The translations under genes were made by a program, and so were the position numbers. From RGIG5612 sp045598285 (GTDB lineage: Bacteria; Bacillota; Clostridia; Lachnospirales; Lachnospiraceae): a DNA stretch of 16,848 nucleotides. Shown in pieces: positions 1 through 5,451 of this stretch. Within the stretch, counting starts at the first letter, position 1. Every line of letters starts with the position of its first letter. The stretch lies in assembly GCA_045598285.1 (NCBI GenBank), contig JAZLLU010000032.1, forward strand, positions 1-16,848, read 5' to 3'. Below the pieces are notes generated by a model that ran no database searches, was not told the DNA's origin, and saw only the letters and a list, made by a program, of their open reading frames with translations.

Positions 1-1
1 T

Positions 2-52
2 TATATTTTTATCACTATATACAAGTCATTTTTCTATAATGATAAAAATATA
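2..52. repeat. 13-bp perfect inverted repeat at the left edge
   Basis: Positions 2-14 (TATATTTTTATCA) and 40-52 (TGATAAAAATATA) are exact reverse complements separated by 25 bases. The arms are almost pure A/T, so a hairpin would be weak. It could be the end of a small palindromic element, a weak terminator of a gene to the left, or chance in A/T-rich DNA. No gene lies between it and the terminator at 120-145. Confidence 0.4.
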
Positions 53-113
53 TAAAAGAGTCCTACAAAGAGAAATTTTGCGAGATGAAAGGGTATTATC
101 GAACTTTATTGGC

Positions 114-145
114 AACAAAAAACCTCGCTGATAGCAGCGAGGTTT
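114..145 (-). terminator. Rho-independent terminator of the Rpn-like gene
   Basis: Positions 120-130 (AAACCTCGCTG) and 135-145 (CAGCGAGGTTT) form an 11-bp perfect stem with a 4-nt loop. Read on the minus strand, the stem is followed by a run of T from the A-tract at 117-122. It lies about 78 nt beyond the stop of the nuclease gene. The plus-strand side has no clean T-run, so it acts mainly on the minus strand. Confidence 0.8.
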
Positions 146-170
146 AAGATTTTACTTGTTTCTTAAAATA

Positions 171-224
171 TTATTTATTCAAGCAGTTTATTGCAACTTC
201 TTGTTCTAATAAGTGCACAAAATT
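171..224 (-). pseudogene. Duplicated 3' scrap of an Rpn-like gene
   Basis: Read on the minus strand from 224 to 174 the sequence encodes NFVHLLEQEVAINCLNK and then TAA. This closely matches NFVHRLEQEVAINRLNE inside the adjacent gene, encoded at 453-403. By eye about 41 of 51 bases agree. The copy is out of frame with the gene that precedes it and overlaps the gene's stop codon. The simplest reading is the leftover end of a second, paralogous copy lost by recombination or deletion, with the intact gene now fused up to it. Confidence 0.6.
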
Positions 225-1011
225 ATTTTTCTGCTTGAGTTTGTGAGTATCCGCATTCGATTGCTTGTTCCAATGTGATTAAACCTTTCTCTAGTTGCAT
301 TGCAAGAAGGTCTTGTTGGCCTTCTTCACGGCCTTTTTCTTCTGCACGTCTTTCTTTTATTTGTACAATCTCTTCAAAAGTCATATACGCCGCCTCCCAT
401 TCTTCATTCAAACGGTTTATTGCAACTTCCTGCTCCAACCGGTGTACAAAATTGCTTTCTTCTCCACTAGGTATACCTGTTTTAATGTAATCAAAGAAAT
501 TTCTTAACTCCTCTGAAATATCATTTCCTTTGTAACAACAGTTTACTAAAACTACATGACTGCCGTCATTTAATGTAATGCTTGAATCGTCCTTGCATCT
601 ATATTCATAGTAATATACAGGTAGGTCTTTTTCAATAGGGAGTTTCTCATTGCATATGAATATTACATAACTTTCTGCAAGATTTTTATATGGCTCGCCT
701 TTTCTTAATTGATGAGCATCCAACATTCTGTGATAATATCTACTTCTTTTTGGAAGATCTTCATCTTGCTCGACTTGCATATCAATATCATAATGCGTAT
801 TAGCCTCATCTTTGACATACACATCAAAGCGAACGCCATGGGAATTGTAGCCTGTCTTGATAGACTTTTCGGTGTCGACCATTTCAATACGATCAATTGG
901 AACATTTAAGATAAGTTCCAATAATTCTTTACACAACTCGTAGTTGTTGTAAAGCGTGTTAGAAAACATAAAGTTGTCTGTAAAGGGTAATTCTTTGTAT
1001 TTAGTTGTCAT
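223..1011 (-). CDS. Rpn/PD-(D/E)XK family nuclease (putative transposase)
   Basis: This 262-residue protein belongs to the Rpn/PDDEXK 'transposase' family, DNA nucleases linked to recombination. The N-terminal signature (YKELPFTDNFMF) is typical of the Bacillota members. The catalytic region is RFDVYVKD (Asp63) followed by YDIDMQ (Asp77, Gln79), the D...(D/E)xQ variant that replaces the usual Lys. The tail is charged and probably helical (residues about 205-240, RRAEEKGREEGQQ). ATG at 1011 is preceded on the minus strand by AAAGG at 8-nt spacing, which supports this start. It has its own promoter and a hairpin-rich leader. A scrap of a second copy sits at its 3' end, and the C terminus may be shorter than in relatives. 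No inverted repeats or target duplications marking a mobile unit were found. The family is secure; transposition itself is not shown. Confidence 0.85.
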   Translation of the reverse strand: MTTKYKELPFTDNFMFSNTLYNNYELCKELLELILNVPIDRIEMVDTEKSIKTGYNSHGVRFDVYVKDEANTHYDIDMQVEQDEDLPKRSRYYHRMLDAHQLRKGEPYKNLAESYVIFICNEKLPIEKDLPVYYYEYRCKDDSSITLNDGSHVVLVNCCYKGNDISEELRNFFDYIKTGIPSGEESNFVHRLEQEVAINRLNEEWEAAYMTFEEIVQIKERRAEEKGREEGQQDLLAMQLEKGLITLEQAIECGYSQTQAEK

Positions 1012-1096
1012 AATATAACCTTTCTGCAGAACGGTTTAGATTAACGCATGATAAAGCGCTGGCTCGTCCTGCCTAATAAAAAATAATTTGAAATTT

Positions 1097-1144
1097 TGGC
1101 AGAAGCTGCCAGATTTGAGCGAAACGCTCAATGCACGAATGTGC
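1097..1144 (-). promoter_or_regulatory. Triple-hairpin 5' leader of the Rpn-like gene
   Basis: Three perfect short hairpins stand side by side. They are 1097-1102/1106-1111 (TGGCAG/CTGCCA, 3-nt loop), 1115-1121/1125-1131 (TTGAGCG/CGCTCAA, 3-nt loop) and 1133-1136/1141-1144 (GCAC/GTGC, 4-nt loop). The predicted promoter at 1151-1179 would start transcription at about 1144, so the message would open with these hairpins and run about 130 nt to the start codon. They may stabilise the RNA 5' end, bind a protein, or act as palindromic sites for the nuclease. The structure is seen; the function is inferred. Confidence 0.5.
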
Positions 1145-1150
1145 CTTTCT

Positions 1151-1179
1151 AATATACTAGATTATTTATCTTTGGTCAA
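1151..1179 (-). promoter_or_regulatory. Sigma-A-type promoter of the Rpn-like gene
   Basis: On the minus strand TTGACC (1179-1174) and TATATT (1156-1151) are separated by exactly 17 bases. This is a good housekeeping-sigma match. It points toward the nuclease gene and places the transcript start at the edge of the hairpin cluster. The rest of the gene-free stretch 1012-1349 holds only the leader, this promoter, an A/T-rich piece and the terminator at 1281-1312. Confidence 0.6.
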
Positions 1180-1280
1180 TTAATAAATGGTATGCGAGCG
1201 AAAATAAAAGAGCTTGGCAAAGGGCAATTTGGCAGGATGGCAGGTGTTGCATATAATTTTGTTTGTTTTGACACATAATT

Positions 1281-1312
1281 AAAAAATCCTCTCGTGTTCG
1301 AGAGGATTTTTT
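1281..1312. terminator. Strong terminator after the surface-protein gene
   Basis: Positions 1281-1294 (AAAAAATCCTCTCG) and 1299-1312 form a 14-bp perfect stem with a 4-nt TGTT loop. T-runs follow on both strands, so it can work in either direction. It lies 38 nt beyond the stop of the surface-protein gene and insulates that gene from the Rpn-like unit. Confidence 0.9.
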
Positions 1313-1349
1313 CTTTTGTTAAACTGTCCTTATATTTTTATAATTAGTT

Positions 1350-2663
1350 TTATACGTTTTGTTTTCTTCTATAAATAACGATTCCTGCAATGCTTATTAA
1401 TGAAACAATTAATAGAATTAACCATGACATTGAATTGTCACCAGTTTTAGGATTAGCAACTGTTTTTGAAGCTATTGCATAATTAGAAAAGCTTGATGTT
1501 GAGAACGAAATTGTATGTGTTGCTTCATCATATGTTGTTTCTATAGTTTCGTATGTTCCATCTTCTTTTTCGTGGATTAAGATAACTGTATTTCCGTCTA
1601 CGCCTTCATCTAATTTCAATGTTATAGTTGCAGGAGTCTTTAAGTCTTCATTGTATCCTAACGGATTGGTCCAAACATCATCTGCTTTTCCTTTATAAAT
1701 AACTTGATCTAATTTTATATCTAAAACATTAGAAACTTTATAATCTCCCGCTTTTGTTGTAAAGGTTGCTTTTTGTTCATCAGTTAAAGTTGCATCTTTA
1801 ACTGATAATACTGTTGAACCACTTGCAATTTCAGATGATCCAATTTTTACAGAACCACTTGTTACTTTTGAAGTTGAAGATTTAACAACATCGGCTACTT
1901 TAGTAAATAATGCGGATAAATGTAATTCTCCTTCTCCCATTTCAAATGTAAATGTTGATTGTTCTGCTGCTGCAGTAAATACTGTATCATTTATTTGTAA
2001 TTTAGTTAATTGGTAACCATAATCAGGAATAAATTTAACAGTTACATCAGCTCCAGTTTCAATTTCAGCATATCCATAATCTGAACCAAGATCTAAAAAT
2101 CCCTCTGGATATTTTGGCGAACCATCTGAGTTAGTTTCTTGCATTTCTTCTGCTGTTAATTCTCTATTTGAAGTTATAACTTTAACTATTTCAACCTTTC
2201 CATGTTCAACTATTGCATCAGGATTTCCTTGTGGATCTTCCATATGTTCTCTTTTACAAGCCTCTTCAGTTGTAGCCCACATAATATTTGATGTATTAGA
2301 CTCAAATGGTCCAGTTACTATGTAAATAATATAATCTGTAGCATGATCAACTTCATATGTGGCTTCAACTCCAAATGGTCCTACATCATATGATATTGGA
2401 TTAACTACTGATCCATTAATTGTAACTTCAGTAATTGATTCCAATATCGTAGAAAATTTAAAAGTATGTTTTTCAGTATTATCAACTGAAATTGTGTTAA
2501 CTAATTGACCACTATAGTTTTGACCATCTACAGTAATATCTAGTCCTTCACTAGTTGTTTCAATAGTATAACTAATATCAACTTTCGCAAATGCTGTTAC
2601 TGGTGCTATGCAACCAATAACTAATAAAGCAGACATGAAAATTGGTAAAAACTTCTTCTTCAT
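1350..2663 (-). CDS. Sortase-anchored surface protein (NPKTG motif)
   Basis: This is a secreted, cell-wall-anchored protein of 437 residues. The start is set at ATG 2663 because GGGAGA (2676-2671) lies 7 nt upstream; an in-frame ATG at 2678 overlaps that ribosome site. Residues 1-26 form a signal peptide (MKKK, hydrophobic core, AFA). Residues about 204-255 look like a divergent InlB-type B-repeat (VKFIPDYGYQLTKLQIND ... HLSALF). Residues about 290-398 resemble the beta-rich stalk domain often found before sorting signals (ending SSFSNYAIAS). The sorting signal is NPKTG at 404-408, a variant of LPXTG, then a hydrophobic segment and the basic tail YRRKQNV. No sortase gene is in the window. The ligand is unknown. 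The promoter contains a poly-G tract, which suggests switchable expression. Confidence 0.85.
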   Translation of the reverse strand: MKKKFLPIFMSALLVIGCIAPVTAFAKVDISYTIETTSEGLDITVDGQNYSGQLVNTISVDNTEKHTFKFSTILESITEVTINGSVVNPISYDVGPFGVEATYEVDHATDYIIYIVTGPFESNTSNIMWATTEEACKREHMEDPQGNPDAIVEHGKVEIVKVITSNRELTAEEMQETNSDGSPKYPEGFLDLGSDYGYAEIETGADVTVKFIPDYGYQLTKLQINDTVFTAAAEQSTFTFEMGEGELHLSALFTKVADVVKSSTSKVTSGSVKIGSSEIASGSTVLSVKDATLTDEQKATFTTKAGDYKVSNVLDIKLDQVIYKGKADDVWTNPLGYNEDLKTPATITLKLDEGVDGNTVILIHEKEDGTYETIETTYDEATHTISFSTSSFSNYAIASKTVANPKTGDNSMSWLILLIVSLISIAGIVIYRRKQNV

Positions 2664-2716
2664 AGATTTTTCTCCCATTTAGTACCTTTAAATTATACAA
2701 CTTTATATATTTGATA

Positions 2717-2746
2717 ATTTTACCACCCCCCCAAATTTAATGTCAA
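2717..2746 (-). promoter_or_regulatory. Surface-protein promoter with G7 tract in its spacer
   Basis: On the minus strand TTGACA (2746-2741) and TAAAAT (2722-2717) are 18 bases apart, with a TG one base before the -10 box (extended -10). The spacer contains seven consecutive G (2732-2726). Slippage in such a tract changes the spacer length one base at a time; losing one G would give the optimal 17. The elements are seen directly. Phase variation is inferred from known poly-G promoters such as that of porA in Neisseria meningitidis. Confidence 0.6.
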
Positions 2747-2781
2747 TATAAGTTGGCACTTTAACATATTCCATTTTTCAA

Positions 2782-2997
2782 TAAACCGTCTGGGATTTGC
2801 ACTATATTGACAATTCCATTCGGACACTTTACTCTATAAAAAATGTTGTTGAATCAGAGCTGGATACTACCGAATCTAGTTCGGGTACAGATACAATAAC
2901 CATCAATCAGTTTGGCAGTGACAGTTTATTTAGGGAAGTTTTATTCAACAATCCAAAAAATCTTATACTTGAAAGCTTGAAAATTCAAGGAGGTTAA
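2782..2997 (+). pseudogene. Headless coding remnant (3' end only)
   Basis: An open frame runs from just after a stop at 2782-2784 to TAA at 2995-2997, giving about 66 residues if read from TTG at 2797. The composition is protein-like (for example DTITINQFGSDSLFREVLF). It has no convincing start: there is no in-frame ATG, and the TTG has no properly spaced ribosome site. Its end abuts the ribosome site of the next gene, as expected for the last part of an upstream operon partner. I do not recognise the family. A TTGACA at 2807-2812 with a TACTCT 17 bases on could be a promoter inside it for the next gene. Confidence 0.4.
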
Positions 2998-3005
2998 TAA
3001 TAATT

Positions 3006-3362
3006 ATGGATAACACAGAAAAAATACTACTTATTGTCGGACTTATCGTTCTGATTGCTTTAGCTCTCTTTGCTTTTTTCTGCATCAGGTATGTTAAAAA
3101 AGTACAAAATATCCCTCGTCTCGAAACCGAAGGCACTCTAATAGATGTTAAATTTGTCAGCCGCTGGGAAGATGGAACAATGTTTGATGTAAAATACAAT
3201 GTTGACGGAAAAGAATACGTTGCTTTTCTGAGCATAGCTGGTGCAAAAGGAGTTTCCATGGATACCCCGATTGGAACAAAAGTGGTTGTTCTCTATAACC
3301 CTGAAAATCCAAAAGATGCTTACTGTGAGCTACGGGATTGGAGTCAATTTGTCAATAAATAA
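3006..3362 (+). CDS. Small DUF3592-like membrane protein
   Basis: This 118-residue protein has one membrane helix (residues about 7-29) and then a soluble beta-rich domain. The pattern TEGTLIDVKF ... FDVKYNVDGKEYVAF ... PIGTKVVVLYNPENPKDAY is characteristic of DUF3592: a small beta domain whose end carries a 'v.YnP.nP..a' motif. The biochemical role of the family is unknown. AAGGAGGT (2987-2994) precedes ATG 3006 by 11 nt, strong in sequence but slightly long in spacing. It is the only intact gene in a patch of remnants and lacks an obvious terminator downstream. It may be a survivor of a larger cassette. Confidence 0.7.
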   Translation: MDNTEKILLIVGLIVLIALALFAFFCIRYVKKVQNIPRLETEGTLIDVKFVSRWEDGTMFDVKYNVDGKEYVAFLSIAGAKGVSMDTPIGTKVVVLYNPENPKDAYCELRDWSQFVNK

Positions 3363-3507
3363 CCAGTACATAGATGCACCTAGTACTCCTTCCATTTTTG
3401 AAAGCTTGTCACCAAAACCTCCGAACAGCTTCTAGGCATTCGAAATCACATCACCCATGCCTCCAAACATCGATGCCTTCGATCCCTCTTTTTGCATTCT
3501 CCGACAT
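3355..3507 (-). pseudogene. Broken minus-strand coding remnant
   Basis: Read on the minus strand from about 3500 downward, one frame gives MQKEGSKASMFGGMGDVISNA, a TAG stop, and then KLFGGFGDKLSKMEGVLGASMYW. The two Gly-rich amphipathic halves (FGGMGD... and FGGFGDKL...) look like one protein interrupted by a nonsense mutation. It lies directly after the lipoprotein stop and overlaps the DUF3592-like gene end on the other strand. I do not recognise the parent protein. It could be chance, but the internal similarity argues for decayed coding sequence. Confidence 0.3.
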
Positions 3508-3990
3508 CTACTCGATCCACTCTCCCTCTTCTCTCACCTGATTAAGAAGCGTACGAAGGTCCTTTGTATTCTCAAGTTCATAATTTGTCTTTTGTGTAGA
3601 GAGCATACCCGCATCTAACGAAAATGAGATCTTTGTCCCATCCACCAGATGGAACTGAAGATTTTCGTCAGAGTCTGTTACGTATATCTCTGACTCTCCT
3701 ACAATCTGTACTTTATCAAGCGCCTCTATAATGGAAAGAATCAGGTCTTGATCTGTTGTTCGTTTTCCTTCTCCCCCACCTTCGGTATAGGCATAATAAT
3801 CAAATCTTTCAATCTGCATTTTTTCATCTGATTCCAATACCGCTGTCAGTTTTTCGCTTTTTTCGATATGGTTCCAGATTTTCTCTCCACTTTCCGTAGG
3901 CTGCTTCGTCTCCTCTTTTTTCTCACATCCTGACATCACGATTGCCGCCAAGCAAATCAGCGCAATCCATTTAACCCATTTAGTTTTCAT
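3508..3990 (-). CDS. Small lipoprotein of unknown function
   Basis: This 160-residue predicted lipoprotein has a basic N terminus (MKTKWVKW), a hydrophobic core and the lipobox VMSGC, with Cys22 as the lipidation site. It should be anchored to the outer face of the membrane. The mature part begins with a Lys/Glu-rich linker (EKKEETKQPTESGEK) followed by about 120 residues with alternating beta-like segments (MQIERFDYYAY, ESEIYVTDSDENLQFHLVDGTKISFSLD). I do not recognise a named family with certainty. AAGGAT stands shortly before ATG 3990 on the minus strand. Sampled lines are about 41% G+C, higher than the transporter gene to its right, which is weak evidence of a different origin. A TATAAT on the minus strand at 4065-4060 is a plausible -10 box. 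Confidence 0.7.
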   Translation of the reverse strand: MKTKWVKWIALICLAAIVMSGCEKKEETKQPTESGEKIWNHIEKSEKLTAVLESDEKMQIERFDYYAYTEGGGEGKRTTDQDLILSIIEALDKVQIVGESEIYVTDSDENLQFHLVDGTKISFSLDAGMLSTQKTNYELENTKDLRTLLNQVREEGEWIE

Positions 3991-4159
3991 ATATCCTTAC
4001 TAAATACAACCACTGAGATGGTTTTTATGCTCCTTCCCTGCATATTATCTGATGACTATATTATACTGTATCTCAACATCTCAAAAAAGACAATTACAAT
4101 ATACTTCTCCGTGTGGTTTTGGTTTTGGTTTGCGCAGATACCCTTTTTGTGATAACATT

Positions 4160-4192
4160 TATAATGAATTTTTATGTGATTTAATATGGAGG
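4160..4192 (+). promoter_or_regulatory. Probable -10 box and deciding ribosome site of the transhydroxylase-like operon
   Basis: TATAAT at 4160-4165 is a perfect -10 box in the divergent intergenic region; no good -35 hexamer sits 16-18 bases upstream, so an activator may be needed. GGAGG at 4188-4192 is the only strong ribosome site. It overlaps an in-frame ATG at 4186 and stands 8 nt before TTG 4201, so TTG is the likely start. I found no clear operator palindrome between 3991 and 4185. Confidence 0.45.
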
Positions 4193-4200
4193 ATTTTAAA

Positions 4201-5451
4201 TTGGAAGCAACAAAAAAGCCTAGTAATTCAAAAGGCATTTTATCAATAATTTGTTGTGTAATCGCATTAGTTTGCGTTGGTGTTGTTTATATTTGGAGCG
4301 TTATGAAGGGCGCTGCTATGGAATATTATTTATGGGAAGAAGGTCCTGTGAATCTTATTTCTAACTTTATGCTTTTTGGATTTTGTATTGGCTCCTTTGT
4401 TGGCGGTTTTATAAACGATAAAATCAGTTCCAAAATAACAGCTATTATAGGTATTATAATGTTCGGTTTTGGTTTTTACCTTTCATCATTAATTAAACCG
4501 GGCTCATCAATAATTTTATTCTATATTACATATTGTGCACTTTCTGGAATCGGTTCAGGATTTACTTTCAGCGCTGGCCTTTCATGTGTACAAAAATGGT
4601 TGCCTCATAGAAGAGGCCTTGCTTCAGGTCTTGGAACCGCTGGTTTTGCTTTAGGTTCAGTTATCTTTGGACCTGTTATTTCAGCAATGCTTAAGAGTAT
4701 GAATTTATCTAATGCTCTACGAATATTAGCTATATCAACATTAGTAGTTGGAATAATTGCTTGCTTGCTTATGAAGATGCCTTCTAAAGAATATTTAGAT
4801 TCTCTTCCTAAGATAGAAGCAAAAGCAACCTCTATTGCATCTTCAAAAGATTATACTTTTGTAGAAGCAATCAAAACACCAACTTATTGGGTATTTATCT
4901 TAAGCATATTTTTCTATAATGCTACATGGAATATGCTTACACCTTTAATTAAAGGGCTTGGTGTAGATAGAGGATTACCTGACGCAGTTGCAGTTGTTTG
5001 CGTATCTTTAACAGGTATATTTAACGCATGCGGACGTTTTTCAATGTCTGCTCTTTCAGATAAAATTGGTAGAATGGCAGCATACAAAGTTTTAGCAATT
5101 GGCACTGCACTCTTTTCAGCACTGTTAACATTTGTTCCTGGCGGAGTTTACTTTGCTGTAGTTCTTTTAACAGCTTTCTTCTTCGGAGGTCCTGCAGCAG
5201 TTAACCCTGCAACATGTACCGACCTTTTTGGACAAAAATATTCAGCTACAAACTATGGTTGCACTCTTTTGGCACTTGGATTTAGTTCAATAGCATTTGG
5301 CGAACTTTCTAACGTGCTTCACCGTGCAACTGATTCATATACCGCAACCTTTATCGTAGGATGCGTTACAGCGTTAATTACATTAGTTCTTTACTTCATA
5401 CTTGCAAAAATGATAAAGAATAAAAACTTAGCAGAACAAAAGGAAGCTTAG
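4201..5451 (+). CDS. MFS transporter, OFA (oxalate/formate antiporter) family
   Basis: This inner-membrane secondary transporter has 416 residues from the TTG start and a pattern consistent with 12 membrane helices. The OFA subfamily signature is clear: GIGSGFTFSAGLSCVQKWLP then HRRGLASGLGTAGFALGSV, with the loop motif DKISSK between helices 2 and 3 and its second-half counterpart SDKIGR. OFA proteins move small carboxylates, often as substrate/product exchange. It is first in the operon, and its TAG is directly followed by the ATG of the molybdenum enzyme, with AAAGGAAG near the end of this gene serving the next. MFS genes also sit beside some gut catechol dehydroxylases. I infer uptake of a phenolic substrate, perhaps exchanged for its product. 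An alternative start at ATG 4186 would add five residues. Confidence 0.85.
   Translation: MEATKKPSNSKGILSIICCVIALVCVGVVYIWSVMKGAAMEYYLWEEGPVNLISNFMLFGFCIGSFVGGFINDKISSKITAIIGIIMFGFGFYLSSLIKPGSSIILFYITYCALSGIGSGFTFSAGLSCVQKWLPHRRGLASGLGTAGFALGSVIFGPVISAMLKSMNLSNALRILAISTLVVGIIACLLMKMPSKEYLDSLPKIEAKATSIASSKDYTFVEAIKTPTYWVFILSIFFYNATWNMLTPLIKGLGVDRGLPDAVAVVCVSLTGIFNACGRFSMSALSDKIGRMAAYKVLAIGTALFSALLTFVPGGVYFAVVLLTAFFFGGPAAVNPATCTDLFGQKYSATNYGCTLLALGFSSIAFGELSNVLHRATDSYTATFIVGCVTALITLVLYFILAKMIKNKNLAEQKEA

Noticed and set aside
275..909. Several plus- and minus-strand frames of 66-71 codons
   Set aside because: They are shadows of the Rpn-like gene. That gene has the matching ribosome site, family motifs and codon pattern.
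1012..1349. Possible CRISPR or riboswitch in the hairpin-rich gene-free stretch
   Set aside because: The three hairpins differ in sequence and are not spaced as repeats with spacers, and no aptamer core of a known riboswitch class is visible.
4008..4026. AACCA...TGGTT stem followed by T's upstream of the lipoprotein gene
   Set aside because: The five-base stem is too short to support a terminator or leader element on its own.
4052..4249. Overlapping open frames on both strands in the divergent region before the transporter
   Set aside because: Neither has a ribosome site, both run into the transporter start region, and the area is better explained as divergent promoters.
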